DNA from: Oceanobacillus sp. J11TS1
Lineage (GTDB): Bacteria > Bacillota > Bacilli > Bacillales > Amphibacillaceae
DNA length: 64,000 bases
NCBI RefSeq assembly: GCF_018333215.1
Contig: NZ_BORO01000001.1
Location: forward strand, 1 to 64,000
Direction: 5' to 3'
Position 1 is the first letter of the stretch. The number at the start of each line of letters is the position of its first letter. A program made the position numbers and the translations under genes. Of this stretch, positions 16,650 to 24,501 are shown piece after piece. The notes under the pieces are model-generated. The model made no database searches. It was not told where the DNA came from and saw only the letters and a program-made list of their open reading frames with translations.

Positions 16650-17558
16650 GTGAGCAGCTGGCTGATTATCGTCATTTTGAGTTTTCTATTAATCGTTTGT
16701 ATTGGGATGCTGCTGTTACTCCATTGGGATATCAGAGGAATAACAAGCCAGCTGGAAGAAATTAATGAGAATTTCGGTACAAATGAATTGGTTCGTACAA
16801 AAACGCACAGTAAAAGTGTGGTTCGGTTTATTACAAAGGTAAACCAGCTGATTCTTTTATTTAAGCAGGATCAACAACATCAGCAAAAAAGAGAAGAAGA
16901 ATTAAAACAAGAAATCACTAATCTCTCCCATGACCTGAGAACACCCTTAACCTCAATTAAAGGATTCTCAGAATTGCTGACAGATTCTTCCTTGTCAGCT
17001 GCAGAGAAAAAAGAATTTTTGACTATTATTCAAAAGAAAATTGAAAACTTAACCATGATGGTAGATTTATTCTATGAGCTTTCGCAAATAGACTCTTCCG
17101 ACCAGCATTTTAGCATGGAACAGGTATCTTTGGATCAGCTTGTCGTGGAGACAATGCTGATGTTCTATCACGATTTTGAGGAAAGTAAGTTAAAGATAGA
17201 TGTAGACGAGACGGCCGTCTCCCCTGTTTTGGCTGATAAAAAAGCAGTCAATCGGATTATCAGCAATATTGTTCAAAATGCCTTACGATATGCGGAAAAT
17301 TATTTTACCATTAAAATGAAAGAAGAAGCGGATTTTATCCAGCTTCAGGCAGAGAATGATATTTCTGGGTTTAACGAAACAGAACTCCATCGGATTTTTA
17401 ATCGGACATATCGGATGGACAGCAGTAGAACTGGCAGTGAGCTTGGATTGGGTCTGCATATCGTCAGGCAATTGGTAAATAAATTAGGCGGAAAGGTAGA
17501 TGCTAAAGTCAAAGGGAATCAGTTTCAAATCGTTGTATCTTTTAAGAAATGGACATAA
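16650..17558 (+). CDS. Sensor histidine kinase, small-sensor type
   Basis: 302 residues from GTG 16650 behind AGGAGGGGTAACA; an in-frame ATG at 16599 lies inside the permease gene and is rejected. One N-terminal membrane region (about 3-25) with almost no extracellular loop. DHp H-box N-L-S-H-D-L-R-T-P-L-T, N-box I-V-Q-N-A-L-R-Y-A, and a G2 box G-L-G-L-H-I-V-R. The lack of a sensor domain suggests the transporter itself participates in sensing, as in Bce/Ycb-type modules (inference). Partner of the regulator at 14173. Confidence 0.9.
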   Translation: MSSWLIIVILSFLLIVCIGMLLLLHWDIRGITSQLEEINENFGTNELVRTKTHSKSVVRFITKVNQLILLFKQDQQHQQKREEELKQEITNLSHDLRTPLTSIKGFSELLTDSSLSAAEKKEFLTIIQKKIENLTMMVDLFYELSQIDSSDQHFSMEQVSLDQLVVETMLMFYHDFEESKLKIDVDETAVSPVLADKKAVNRIISNIVQNALRYAENYFTIKMKEEADFIQLQAENDISGFNETELHRIFNRTYRMDSSRTGSELGLGLHIVRQLVNKLGGKVDAKVKGNQFQIVVSFKKWT

Positions 17559-17807
17559 CGACCAAGGGTTTAAATAAGGCGAATAATCGTTGGACGAGGG
17601 AGGGTATTAGCAAAGATGAATAGAGAAACTACTTTATTTCATAGCGGCTTTTATTAGGTTATAAGTTGGCGGATTTGTTCTAAGTTGCATTTATTTAACT
17701 ATCTAAAGTTGGCCAAGCAGGTAGTTGCTAGATTATTAGACGTTTTAACGTAATCTGAACGGCTTAAAAGATATGCTAAAGAATCTGTAGTTAGGAATGG
17801 TGAGAAG

Positions 17808-18659
17808 ATGGGGGAGTTAGTAAGCCTAAGAGATATCCGTAAATCATATGGCAGAAAAGAAGTTTTAAAAGGTATTTCACTATCCATTGAACCTGGACAA
17901 GTTATCGCAGTGTTAGGTAGTAATGGAACGGGAAAAAGTACTTTTTTACGCATCATTGCTGGAATAGAAAGTTTAAATGCCGGGCAGGTTTTATTTACGA
18001 ACAACAGTATAAGGATAGGGTATGTCCCAGAGCGGTTTCCGAAGAATATTCGTTTTACCCCGGTAGAGTATCTGCATTATATTGGGGAAATTAGTGGAAT
18101 ACCAGCAATAACCTTGAAAGAGAGAATCCCATCTTTCCTACAACGTTTCGGACTGGACCAATTTAGTAATCGTCGTATTGGTGAATTATCAAAAGGAAAT
18201 ATCCAAAAAGTAGGTATTGTTCAAGCAATTCTTCAACCACCAGATCTACTCATATTAGATGAGCCGGTATCAGGATTGGACGCTGAAGCGCAACAGGAAT
18301 TATTGAAAATACTAAAAGAATTAAAAGCAAGTGGAACAACTATTTTGTTGACATACCATGAATCGAATATTTTTGAGTGTATGGTGGATCGGACATATGA
18401 AATAAAGGAGGGTCTCCTGTACGAAGGGGCTCTAACTAAAAAAGCAAAGGAAGATTTGAAATTAATCGAAGTAAAACATGTAGAAAGTTCGACTATCCAG
18501 GGGTGGAATGACATATTACGCATCGAGGAACAAGCGGACAGCTTATTGCTATTTGTTGGTTTAGAAAATAGTGACCAGGTTTTGGCGAGAGTCCTTGAAG
18601 CAAAAGGAAATGTGGTACGTGTTGTTACTGTTGAAATGGAAGAAATACGAAAAGGTTAG
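17808..18659 (+). CDS. ABC transporter ATP-binding protein
   Basis: 283 residues. Walker A G-S-N-G-T-G-K-S-T, signature L-S-K-G-N, Walker B L-L-I-L-D-E-P-V-S-G, switch His in T-Y-H-E. It pairs with the permease at 18731. The 17559-17807 gap before it has no intact gene. No dedicated regulator is visible, and it seems independent of the preceding two-component operon. Confidence 0.9.
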   Translation: MGELVSLRDIRKSYGRKEVLKGISLSIEPGQVIAVLGSNGTGKSTFLRIIAGIESLNAGQVLFTNNSIRIGYVPERFPKNIRFTPVEYLHYIGEISGIPAITLKERIPSFLQRFGLDQFSNRRIGELSKGNIQKVGIVQAILQPPDLLILDEPVSGLDAEAQQELLKILKELKASGTTILLTYHESNIFECMVDRTYEIKEGLLYEGALTKKAKEDLKLIEVKHVESSTIQGWNDILRIEEQADSLLLFVGLENSDQVLARVLEAKGNVVRVVTVEMEEIRKG

Positions 18660-18730
18660 GATTCGCAGCTTCTAGTATGTTGAATGACTGTTTACATTTC
18701 AATTTTTCATAACTGTAGGGAGAGAATTTT

Positions 18731-19435
18731 TTGAAGGATTTAATCAAATACACTTTACATGATTATTTACGATCGCAAAAGTATTTTCCGCCAACATCTA
18801 CTTACTTTATATTAATACTTATTTTTTACACCTATAAACCCAATCCAATTATTGATAGTTACGCAGTTACAGCGTTAATTTTGTTTGTGACTTCTGCTTG
18901 GCTTTGTATGAGCGTTTTATCTTTAGATGCCCCTGTACAGAGACAAATCATGATTTTACATATAAAGAGCAGTCATAAATATTATATCGCAAAACTAATC
19001 GCTATATGGCTTATTGCGGTGGGGTTGGCTGTGTTTGCTTTTGTTTATCCTCTTGTTTTTGGTATGTTTGCTGAACCAGTTTCGCTGAAGGTTGGCTTTG
19101 TATCTCTAGCTAATCATATTTTATTAGCTACGCTGGGTATTAGTATAGCTAGTTTTTTTAATAAATCGATGATGGAAAGTACAGTGAATGCGTACGGAGG
19201 CTTGGTACTTACGCTTATTCTCTCTTTTGCGTCGCTAGGAATTTATAAAGTATTACCTTCGTTTATAAAATATGTAGCTTGGCTTCTTCCTCCAGCTGTA
19301 AGTACACAAATACCATTAATTCAATGGGATGGAGAAATGATAGGGGAATTGTCTTTAATTCCTTTTATTTGGATATTCATATATTCCGTCGTCTTATTTA
19401 TTTTGTTTCTCCAAGTAGCTAGGCTTAAGAAATAA
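18731..19435 (+). CDS. ABC permease, six-helix membrane protein
   Basis: 234 residues starting at TTG behind TAGGGAGAG. About six membrane segments in the ABC-2 style. It forms a two-gene unit with the ATPase ending 71 bp upstream. The family has no assigned substrate. Confidence 0.75.
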   Translation: MKDLIKYTLHDYLRSQKYFPPTSTYFILILIFYTYKPNPIIDSYAVTALILFVTSAWLCMSVLSLDAPVQRQIMILHIKSSHKYYIAKLIAIWLIAVGLAVFAFVYPLVFGMFAEPVSLKVGFVSLANHILLATLGISIASFFNKSMMESTVNAYGGLVLTLILSFASLGIYKVLPSFIKYVAWLLPPAVSTQIPLIQWDGEMIGELSLIPFIWIFIYSVVLFILFLQVARLKK

Positions 19436-19511
19436 TTATCGGAAGAAGATGTTAAATCTGTGAATCAATTCATTCCTAACTCAAACACATAAAGACCAGG
19501 ATAAGAAGGAC

Positions 19512-19538
19512 GCGAATGGAATGAATGCTTCCATTCGC
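19512..19538. terminator. Convergent hairpin
   Basis: GCGAATGGAA / TTCCATTCGC with a 7-base loop lies between the convergent permease and lipoprotein genes. There is no strong T-run, so termination is uncertain. Confidence 0.4.
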
Positions 19539-19565
19539 TCTATCAGTACGTGTTTAAACAGCCTA

Positions 19566-20306
19566 TCATTCTACAACACGTATCTTCTCAATAATAGTGA
19601 TAATCTCGTCATTATCACCAGGATTGATGTAGACAGATTCCGTGTTTTCAATAATATCTCTCATTTCCTTTTCGACTTGATCTAAATCAATCTCATCAGG
19701 TCGGGGCATTCCTCCGTACCAGCGATTTCCGTATGGAATTTCATATACATTAATTGTTCCGTCTCCATTGCCGCTATATGTTATCATGCCATCTGCAATA
19801 CGAGAACCAGATATCTGAATAACATCTTCTGGGTAACTGACATCATTGTCCTCGTCATTGGGATCAAGTCGTGTGCCGGATGGAAGATGTTCAACATACA
19901 ATTCATCGATGTCTTGATTTGGACCAAGCTGCAGCCATACACGGGCATACTCAATTTCCTCGGAAGAATAGCTGGATAGTGTATGGTTATCTTCACTTTC
20001 TTCAGCTGCGCTATTATAAGAATGAACAGTTTCTGAGTCTTCACTTGGATTACTATCAGATTCGTTGTCTGCAGAATCTGCGGAAGAACGATTATTTCCT
20101 GCTTCATCAGATAAATCATCTGTTGCAGTATTATCCGATTTCTTATCTGTCGGGCTGTTAGCATCTTCGGTTTGCTCTGCAGCAGTATGATTTGCAGCAG
20201 AATCATTTTTGGATTCTTCGGTTGAATTATTCGAACAGCCAATGAGAAAAAAGACCAGTGACATTAGCGCCATATTACCATAGATTAATTTTATGAATAG
20301 CTTCAA
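19566..20306 (-). CDS. Lipoprotein with Ser/Asp/Asn-rich linker, unknown
   Basis: 246 residues. The signal peptide ends in lipobox F-L-I-G-C (Cys about 24). A low-complexity acidic Ser/Asn/Asp-rich linker runs to about residue 110. A C-terminal globular domain of about 135 residues begins S-S-E-E-I-E-Y-A-R-V-W-L. It is anchored on the outer face of the membrane. The function is unknown. Confidence 0.8.
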   Translation of the reverse strand: MKLFIKLIYGNMALMSLVFFLIGCSNNSTEESKNDSAANHTAAEQTEDANSPTDKKSDNTATDDLSDEAGNNRSSADSADNESDSNPSEDSETVHSYNSAAEESEDNHTLSSYSSEEIEYARVWLQLGPNQDIDELYVEHLPSGTRLDPNDEDNDVSYPEDVIQISGSRIADGMITYSGNGDGTINVYEIPYGNRWYGGMPRPDEIDLDQVEKEMRDIIENTESVYINPGDNDEIITIIEKIRVVE

Positions 20307-20502
20307 TGTAATCCATCCTTTCGGCTAAAAGATTGTTATTTCATATCGATCCTAATTCTTTATTGAATTAATAGATAACTCTGATAAAATTATCATATAG
20401 TGTTTTGGTTGTCTACGTATAGTATTCAATAATAATTATGTATGTTAATGGGTAGTGATTGCAATAAATTCTGAAAAGCAAGAAGGAAATCTTTTTCAAT
20501 TT

Positions 20503-20545
20503 CAAAAAAGCTAAGTCGAGAATTGCCCACCGCTTAGCTTTTTTG
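20503..20545. terminator. Bidirectional terminator
   Basis: CAAAAAAGCTAAG / CTTAGCTTTTTTG with a 17-base loop gives T-runs on both strands. It ends the SASP-like gene on the minus strand. Confidence 0.85.
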
Positions 20546-20553
20546 TAAAGATG

Positions 20554-20703
20554 CTACCTTTTTCGTTTGTTTTTCTTATTGTCCAAGTTCAGAAACTCAC
20601 TATTTTCACTCGCGAATTCGGTATCATTACCCTGTTTATTATATTTATTACGATTATTTTGTTTTCCTTTATCCTTGTTACGATTTTTATTTTGCTCAGA
20701 CAT
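20554..20703 (-). CDS. Gamma-type SASP-like small spore protein
   Basis: 49 residues from ATG 20703 with AGGAGG seven bases upstream; a frame extending to 20742 is not needed. Extremely Asn/Lys/Gln-rich and hydrophilic. It carries one T-E-F-A-S-E motif, the GPR-protease cleavage motif of gamma-type SASPs (SspE). SspE normally has two long repeats; this one has a single short copy and a basic tail, so it may be a divergent SASP. Good terminator downstream. Confidence 0.6.
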   Translation of the reverse strand: MSEQNKNRNKDKGKQNNRNKYNKQGNDTEFASENSEFLNLDNKKNKRKR

Positions 20704-20933
20704 CATCGCACCTCCTGTGAATGTTCCCGGTGTTTTAACCACCTATGAAGCTAGTTTAACCATACAGTCATAAATTATAAGCGTACAGCAACACCTTGTT
20801 CATTTAAGGTTAAAACTGGATTTCGGTTTGAATTTTCAAAATATAGGGAATGGGATATAATATTAAATTCAATGCCAATAGGTGGCTAATGGTGAAGGAA
20901 GCTCGTTAGATCACTTTTAAAAGGGAAGCAACG

Positions 20934-21044
20934 TTTACCACGTCATCCGAAGTGCCAGAAGAGATTGAAATGGCAGAAGCTCCTGCTATTTGGAAGAATG
21001 CGTAAAGAGGTAAAGGCCAAGCGATAGGGGTTATTGATACTTGA
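20934..21044 (+). pseudogene. Relic of a subtilisin-family protease N-terminus
   Basis: Reads E-V-P-E-E-I-E-M-A-E-A-P-A-I-W-K-N-A, an in-frame stop, R-G-K-G-Q-A-I-G-V-I-D-T, then another stop. This is the propeptide/mature junction and the catalytic Asp strand of an S8 protease like intracellular serine protease. The rest of the enzyme is gone. Confidence 0.75.
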
Positions 21045-21055
21045 TATTATAACTG

Positions 21056-21250
21056 AAAAGCCCGGGATAACCTCCTAGCTTTTCCTAGCTTCGGCGGGCA
21101 GAACTATAAGTTTTTCAGTCTGCTTTGAAAGCTAAAGTGGAGCTCTCTAGGGGGGAATCTCCTACTGTTCGGTCCTCCCGAGCTTTTAGGATCGGCTACT
21201 TAAGGGGGCAGGATTTTCCCTCTCTCGTTAGGGGGTAACATTTGTGAGGT
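21056..21250 (+). ncRNA. GC-rich structured leader candidate upstream of the patatin gene
   Basis: About 195 bases much richer in G and C than the flanks, between the protease relic and the patatin start. Possible helices: GCCCG / CGGGC (about 21059-21101), AAAGCT / AGCTTT (about 21138-21196), TAGG / CCTA inside the latter, and CCGA / TCGG (about 21178-21195). No known riboswitch core (TPP, FMN, SAM, lysine, cobalamin, T-box) is recognised. It could be an unclassified leader RNA or just foreign DNA. Confidence 0.35.
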
Positions 21251-21256
21251 GAGAAA

Positions 21257-22174
21257 ATGAAGGTAGATGCTGTTTTTGAAGGTGGTGGAATCCGAGGAAT
21301 TGCTTTTGCCGGTGCGATTCAGGCGATGGAGGAGGAAGGTGTAGAGTGGCAAAGGCTGGCGGGGACCTCAGCGGGAGCGGTGACTGCGGCTCTTTTGGCA
21401 GGCGGATATAAAAGCCATGAAATTCGAAAACTTCTGCAAGAACTGGATTTTTCGAAACTTCTGGGGAGAACCATCCTCCACCGCGTTCCCGTTATTGGAA
21501 GCCTGTTGGAACTTTTCATTCATTTGGGTTTCTATAAAAATAATTACCTGGGCGAGTGGCTTGATGTTCTTCTAGCTGAAAAAGGCATTCAGACCTTTGC
21601 TGATCTTCCAAAGGAAAAGCTAAAGATTATCGCTTCGGATATTTCGAATGGCCAGATGTTAATTTTGCCAGATGATTTGGATCGGTATGGCATGCTACCT
21701 GGAGATGTGAAAATATCAACCGCTGTCACGATGAGTGCCTCAATGCCATTTTTCTTCCGTCCAGTGATTTGGAAAGCCAAAAATGGCAGGAAATCCTATA
21801 TTTTAGATGGGGGCTTGCTTAGCAATTTTCCAATTTGGATTTTTGATACAGATGGGGAACCACGTTTTCCAACGTTCGGGTTTCATTTTGTGAAAGATCA
21901 AATTGATGCAGATGCTGTGATTCCAACACCGGTCCACCTTTTCGTGAATATCTTTAAGACGATGTTCCAAGCACATGATCTCCGTCATTTGAATGAAGGA
22001 ACTAGAGAAAGGACGATTCAAATTCCGACTGGCGACATTACTGCCACTGATTTTGAGTTGAGTGACGATGAAATTGAGTATCTCTATCAATCAGGCTATT
22101 CCTCAGCCAAAAAATTTCTAGCGAACTGGGATTTTGAAGCTCATAAGGCAAATCGAAGGGAACGAAAAAATTGA
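21257..22174 (+). CDS. Patatin-like phospholipase
   Basis: 305 residues. Oxyanion motif G9-G-G-I-R-G, nucleophile G36-T-S38-A-G and the dyad Asp in L-D-G-G-L-L-S-N (about 184) make a complete patatin Ser-Asp dyad. Expected to hydrolyse acyl esters of lipids. GAGGTGAG precedes the ATG. It is a single gene preceded by a GC-rich, possibly structured leader. Confidence 0.92.
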   Translation: MKVDAVFEGGGIRGIAFAGAIQAMEEEGVEWQRLAGTSAGAVTAALLAGGYKSHEIRKLLQELDFSKLLGRTILHRVPVIGSLLELFIHLGFYKNNYLGEWLDVLLAEKGIQTFADLPKEKLKIIASDISNGQMLILPDDLDRYGMLPGDVKISTAVTMSASMPFFFRPVIWKAKNGRKSYILDGGLLSNFPIWIFDTDGEPRFPTFGFHFVKDQIDADAVIPTPVHLFVNIFKTMFQAHDLRHLNEGTRERTIQIPTGDITATDFELSDDEIEYLYQSGYSSAKKFLANWDFEAHKANRRERKN

Positions 22175-22309
22175 GGGTTTTATCGAACGTAGTACCTTTG
22201 AGAAAAATTTCATACATCGATAGAGTGACCAAAAGATTTAAGTGATATCTAAAGGCGCAATGCATTTTTCAGAGGGTAAGATGGATTAGCCTAGAATAAG
22301 GAGGAAGTT

Positions 22310-22867
22310 ATGAAGTTTGTGCTTATATTTGGACCTCAAGCAGTTGGTAAAATGACAGTAGGGCAGGAATTAGAGAAAATAACGGATTTGAAGCTGTTTC
22401 ACAATCATATGACGATCGAATTACTCGAACCGTTCTTGGGATTTAATACAGAAATGTGGAAAATGTCAAATCTATTTAGGGGAGAAATATTCAAAGCAGT
22501 AGCTAAAAGTGATCAAGCAGGACTGATATTCACCTATGTATGGGCATTTGATCAACAAGAGGATTGGGACTATGTAGATAAGATTTGTGAAATTTTTGAA
22601 TCCAAAGGTGCGGATATTTTCTTTGTGGAATTAGAAGCGGATACGGATGAGAGAATAGAACGGAATAAAAGCCCACACCGGCTCGAACACAAACCTACAA
22701 AAAGAAATATTGATTGGTCAGAAAATGAACTTATTAAGACGATGGAAAAACACAGATTGAACTCCTTCGAGGGTGAAATTAAAAGGGAAAATTACATAAA
22801 AATAAATAATACTAAATTAAGTGCTGACGAAGTAGCTGGGATAATTTCAGGAAAATTTAATTTGTAG
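22310..22867 (+). CDS. P-loop nucleotide-binding protein, kinase-like
   Basis: 185 residues. Walker A G-P-Q-A-V-G-K-M-T-V at the extreme N-terminus, followed by a H-N-H-M-T motif and a lid-like basic region (R-I-E-R-N, H-R-L-E-H-K-P-T-K-R). The size and layout resemble small AAA/shikimate-kinase-like proteins of Bacilli with no assigned substrate. AGGAGG site five to eight bases before ATG. Confidence 0.75.
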   Translation: MKFVLIFGPQAVGKMTVGQELEKITDLKLFHNHMTIELLEPFLGFNTEMWKMSNLFRGEIFKAVAKSDQAGLIFTYVWAFDQQEDWDYVDKICEIFESKGADIFFVELEADTDERIERNKSPHRLEHKPTKRNIDWSENELIKTMEKHRLNSFEGEIKRENYIKINNTKLSADEVAGIISGKFNL

Positions 22868-22911
22868 AAAATGAAAGGTGTTTGCTGTGAGTTTGTTGGA
22901 GTTGATAATAC

Positions 22912-23601
22912 TTGAAAAAAATGTCATTCTTTAGTCGCCTGTTAGAGAAGTTGATAGGGGCCAGTTTTTCAATATCAATCTTTTTTGTCATCATGATCAT
23001 TATCAGTCAGTTTAATTTGTTTGAATTCCATGAACTGATTATATCCCCAGTGATTTGGGTTTTATTTTTTGGTTACGGATTAATTAGTTCCTTTATTATT
23101 GATATTATTGGGAAATTCATACCTTGTTTTTCTTTGGGTAAACAGATGTTGCTTTATCTTTTGTTCGGTTACCTCATTTTTCTGATTGTGATGCCAATCG
23201 AATACGCATTGATTGCTGGAACAGTGGGTGGTATTTTTTCTCTGCTTTTTCTCTTTGGTAAAGAAAAATTAAAACCATCTAAATGGTACAGCTGGATTAC
23301 ATTCGCAGCACCGCTAGTTTGTATTGTGATGATTCCTTTGGATTTTACAAGTAAAGTAGGATGGAACGAGGTGACAAGAGATACATTTGTAGGGGTTGAA
23401 TACAAATATTTTAATGGTGAACATTTAATTCCCATCCACGGTGAACAGGGTGAGCGAATTTACTTTGAGGTAGAACATCATTTTAGTCATGGAGACAGTT
23501 ACGGTTTGTCTGTTTATGATGAAAATCACAATCCTGCAGGAATGAATGAAGAAGATGGCGATATATTAAGTGTCGATTTTAAGGAAGAAACAAAACCTTA
23601 A
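22912..23601 (+). CDS. Polytopic membrane protein, unknown
   Basis: 229 residues from TTG 22912, or 226 from ATG 22921; no strong ribosome site distinguishes them. Four to five membrane helices (about 12-140) are followed by a soluble, His/Glu-containing C-terminal region of about 80 residues, probably extracytoplasmic. No family recognised. Confidence 0.6.
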   Translation: MKKMSFFSRLLEKLIGASFSISIFFVIMIIISQFNLFEFHELIISPVIWVLFFGYGLISSFIIDIIGKFIPCFSLGKQMLLYLLFGYLIFLIVMPIEYALIAGTVGGIFSLLFLFGKEKLKPSKWYSWITFAAPLVCIVMIPLDFTSKVGWNEVTRDTFVGVEYKYFNGEHLIPIHGEQGERIYFEVEHHFSHGDSYGLSVYDENHNPAGMNEEDGDILSVDFKEETKP

Positions 23602-23825
23602 GCGCGATAATTCAACACTAAGTTGTAGGGGAAACGCTACTGTTTTTAGCCGAACGGATTCATTATTGGAAGTTTGAGTCTGTTTTGCCAAAGGTAAGTT
23701 GATTTAATTGGCAAATCTTTTAGAAAACAGTTTGAAGCGTCAATTGCAGCCCTTCTTATATACTTATCTCCTAGGTCTTTATATTAATCTTAAAAATAAA
23801 TAATCTGTTTTTTAGGATGATAAAA

Positions 23826-24131
23826 ATGAAAAAAATTATTTGGATTATAATATTAATTATTGGGATTGGTATTTCAGGGTATTTTTTCTGCGCAAAGAAT
23901 AATCTAGAGAATGATGTAATTGAACACGTCATGGTTGAAAAAAATATTCCCAAAGAGAATATAGTATCTAGTAAAGCTTTTGTAGCTAATTTACCAGGGG
24001 TAAGAAACTATATGGTTAGTATAAAAATAGAAAACGATACAAATACGTACTTTTATTATAAAAATAAAAATGACGAAATAATTTTAGAATCTTATACTGA
24101 TGAAAACGGAGAGGAACATGTAATGGATTAA
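23826..24131 (+). CDS. DUF3139-like membrane-anchored protein
   Basis: 101 residues from ATG 23826 (site TTTAGGATGA); an in-frame ATG at 23817 overlaps that site. One N-terminal helix, then a charged domain with V-E-K-N-I-P-K-E-N-I-V and Y-x-V-S-I-K-I, matching small DUF3139 proteins in length and layout. Function unknown. Confidence 0.6.
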   Translation: MKKIIWIIILIIGIGISGYFFCAKNNLENDVIEHVMVEKNIPKENIVSSKAFVANLPGVRNYMVSIKIENDTNTYFYYKNKNDEIILESYTDENGEEHVMD

Positions 24132-24267
24132 GAAAAGATGTTAAATAGAATAGTCGATAATGTATATATTAGTTCCAGACCTTCGTAACATCAAACGTTA
24201 ATAGTTTTATAATGGTTTCTTTTTATGTTTCTCCCCCCTATCAGAAGATGAGATTCATTTCCTTCAC

Positions 24268-24306
24268 TGAAGCTGGCGACTTTATGTCGCTGGCAGCGTT
24301 TTTAAC
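24268..24306 (+). terminator. Weak terminator-like hairpin
   Basis: GCGAC-TTTAT-GTCGC is followed by TGGCAGCGTTTTT. It lies in the 24132-24501 gap, which otherwise only holds the presumptive promoter region of topB. Confidence 0.4.
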
Positions 24307-24501
24307 CGTGAAATAGTTTTATAACCTGGTTGTTCATTTGGTATAATTATCCAATTCCCAAAGATCTTTCGGAGGATTCCGTTAGAAAAAAAGCATAATC
24401 TATGGCATAATGGTAGTGAACCGAACGGATGTTTCTAGTAGGGCCGAATCAAAGTATAATAAACGACTGATATGGGCTATAGGAAAGGCGATGAATTCGA
24501 A

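Noticed and set aside
21056-21250. tRNA, RNase P or a known riboswitch in the GC-rich segment
   Set aside because: No acceptor/TPsiC pattern and none of the conserved cores I know is present.
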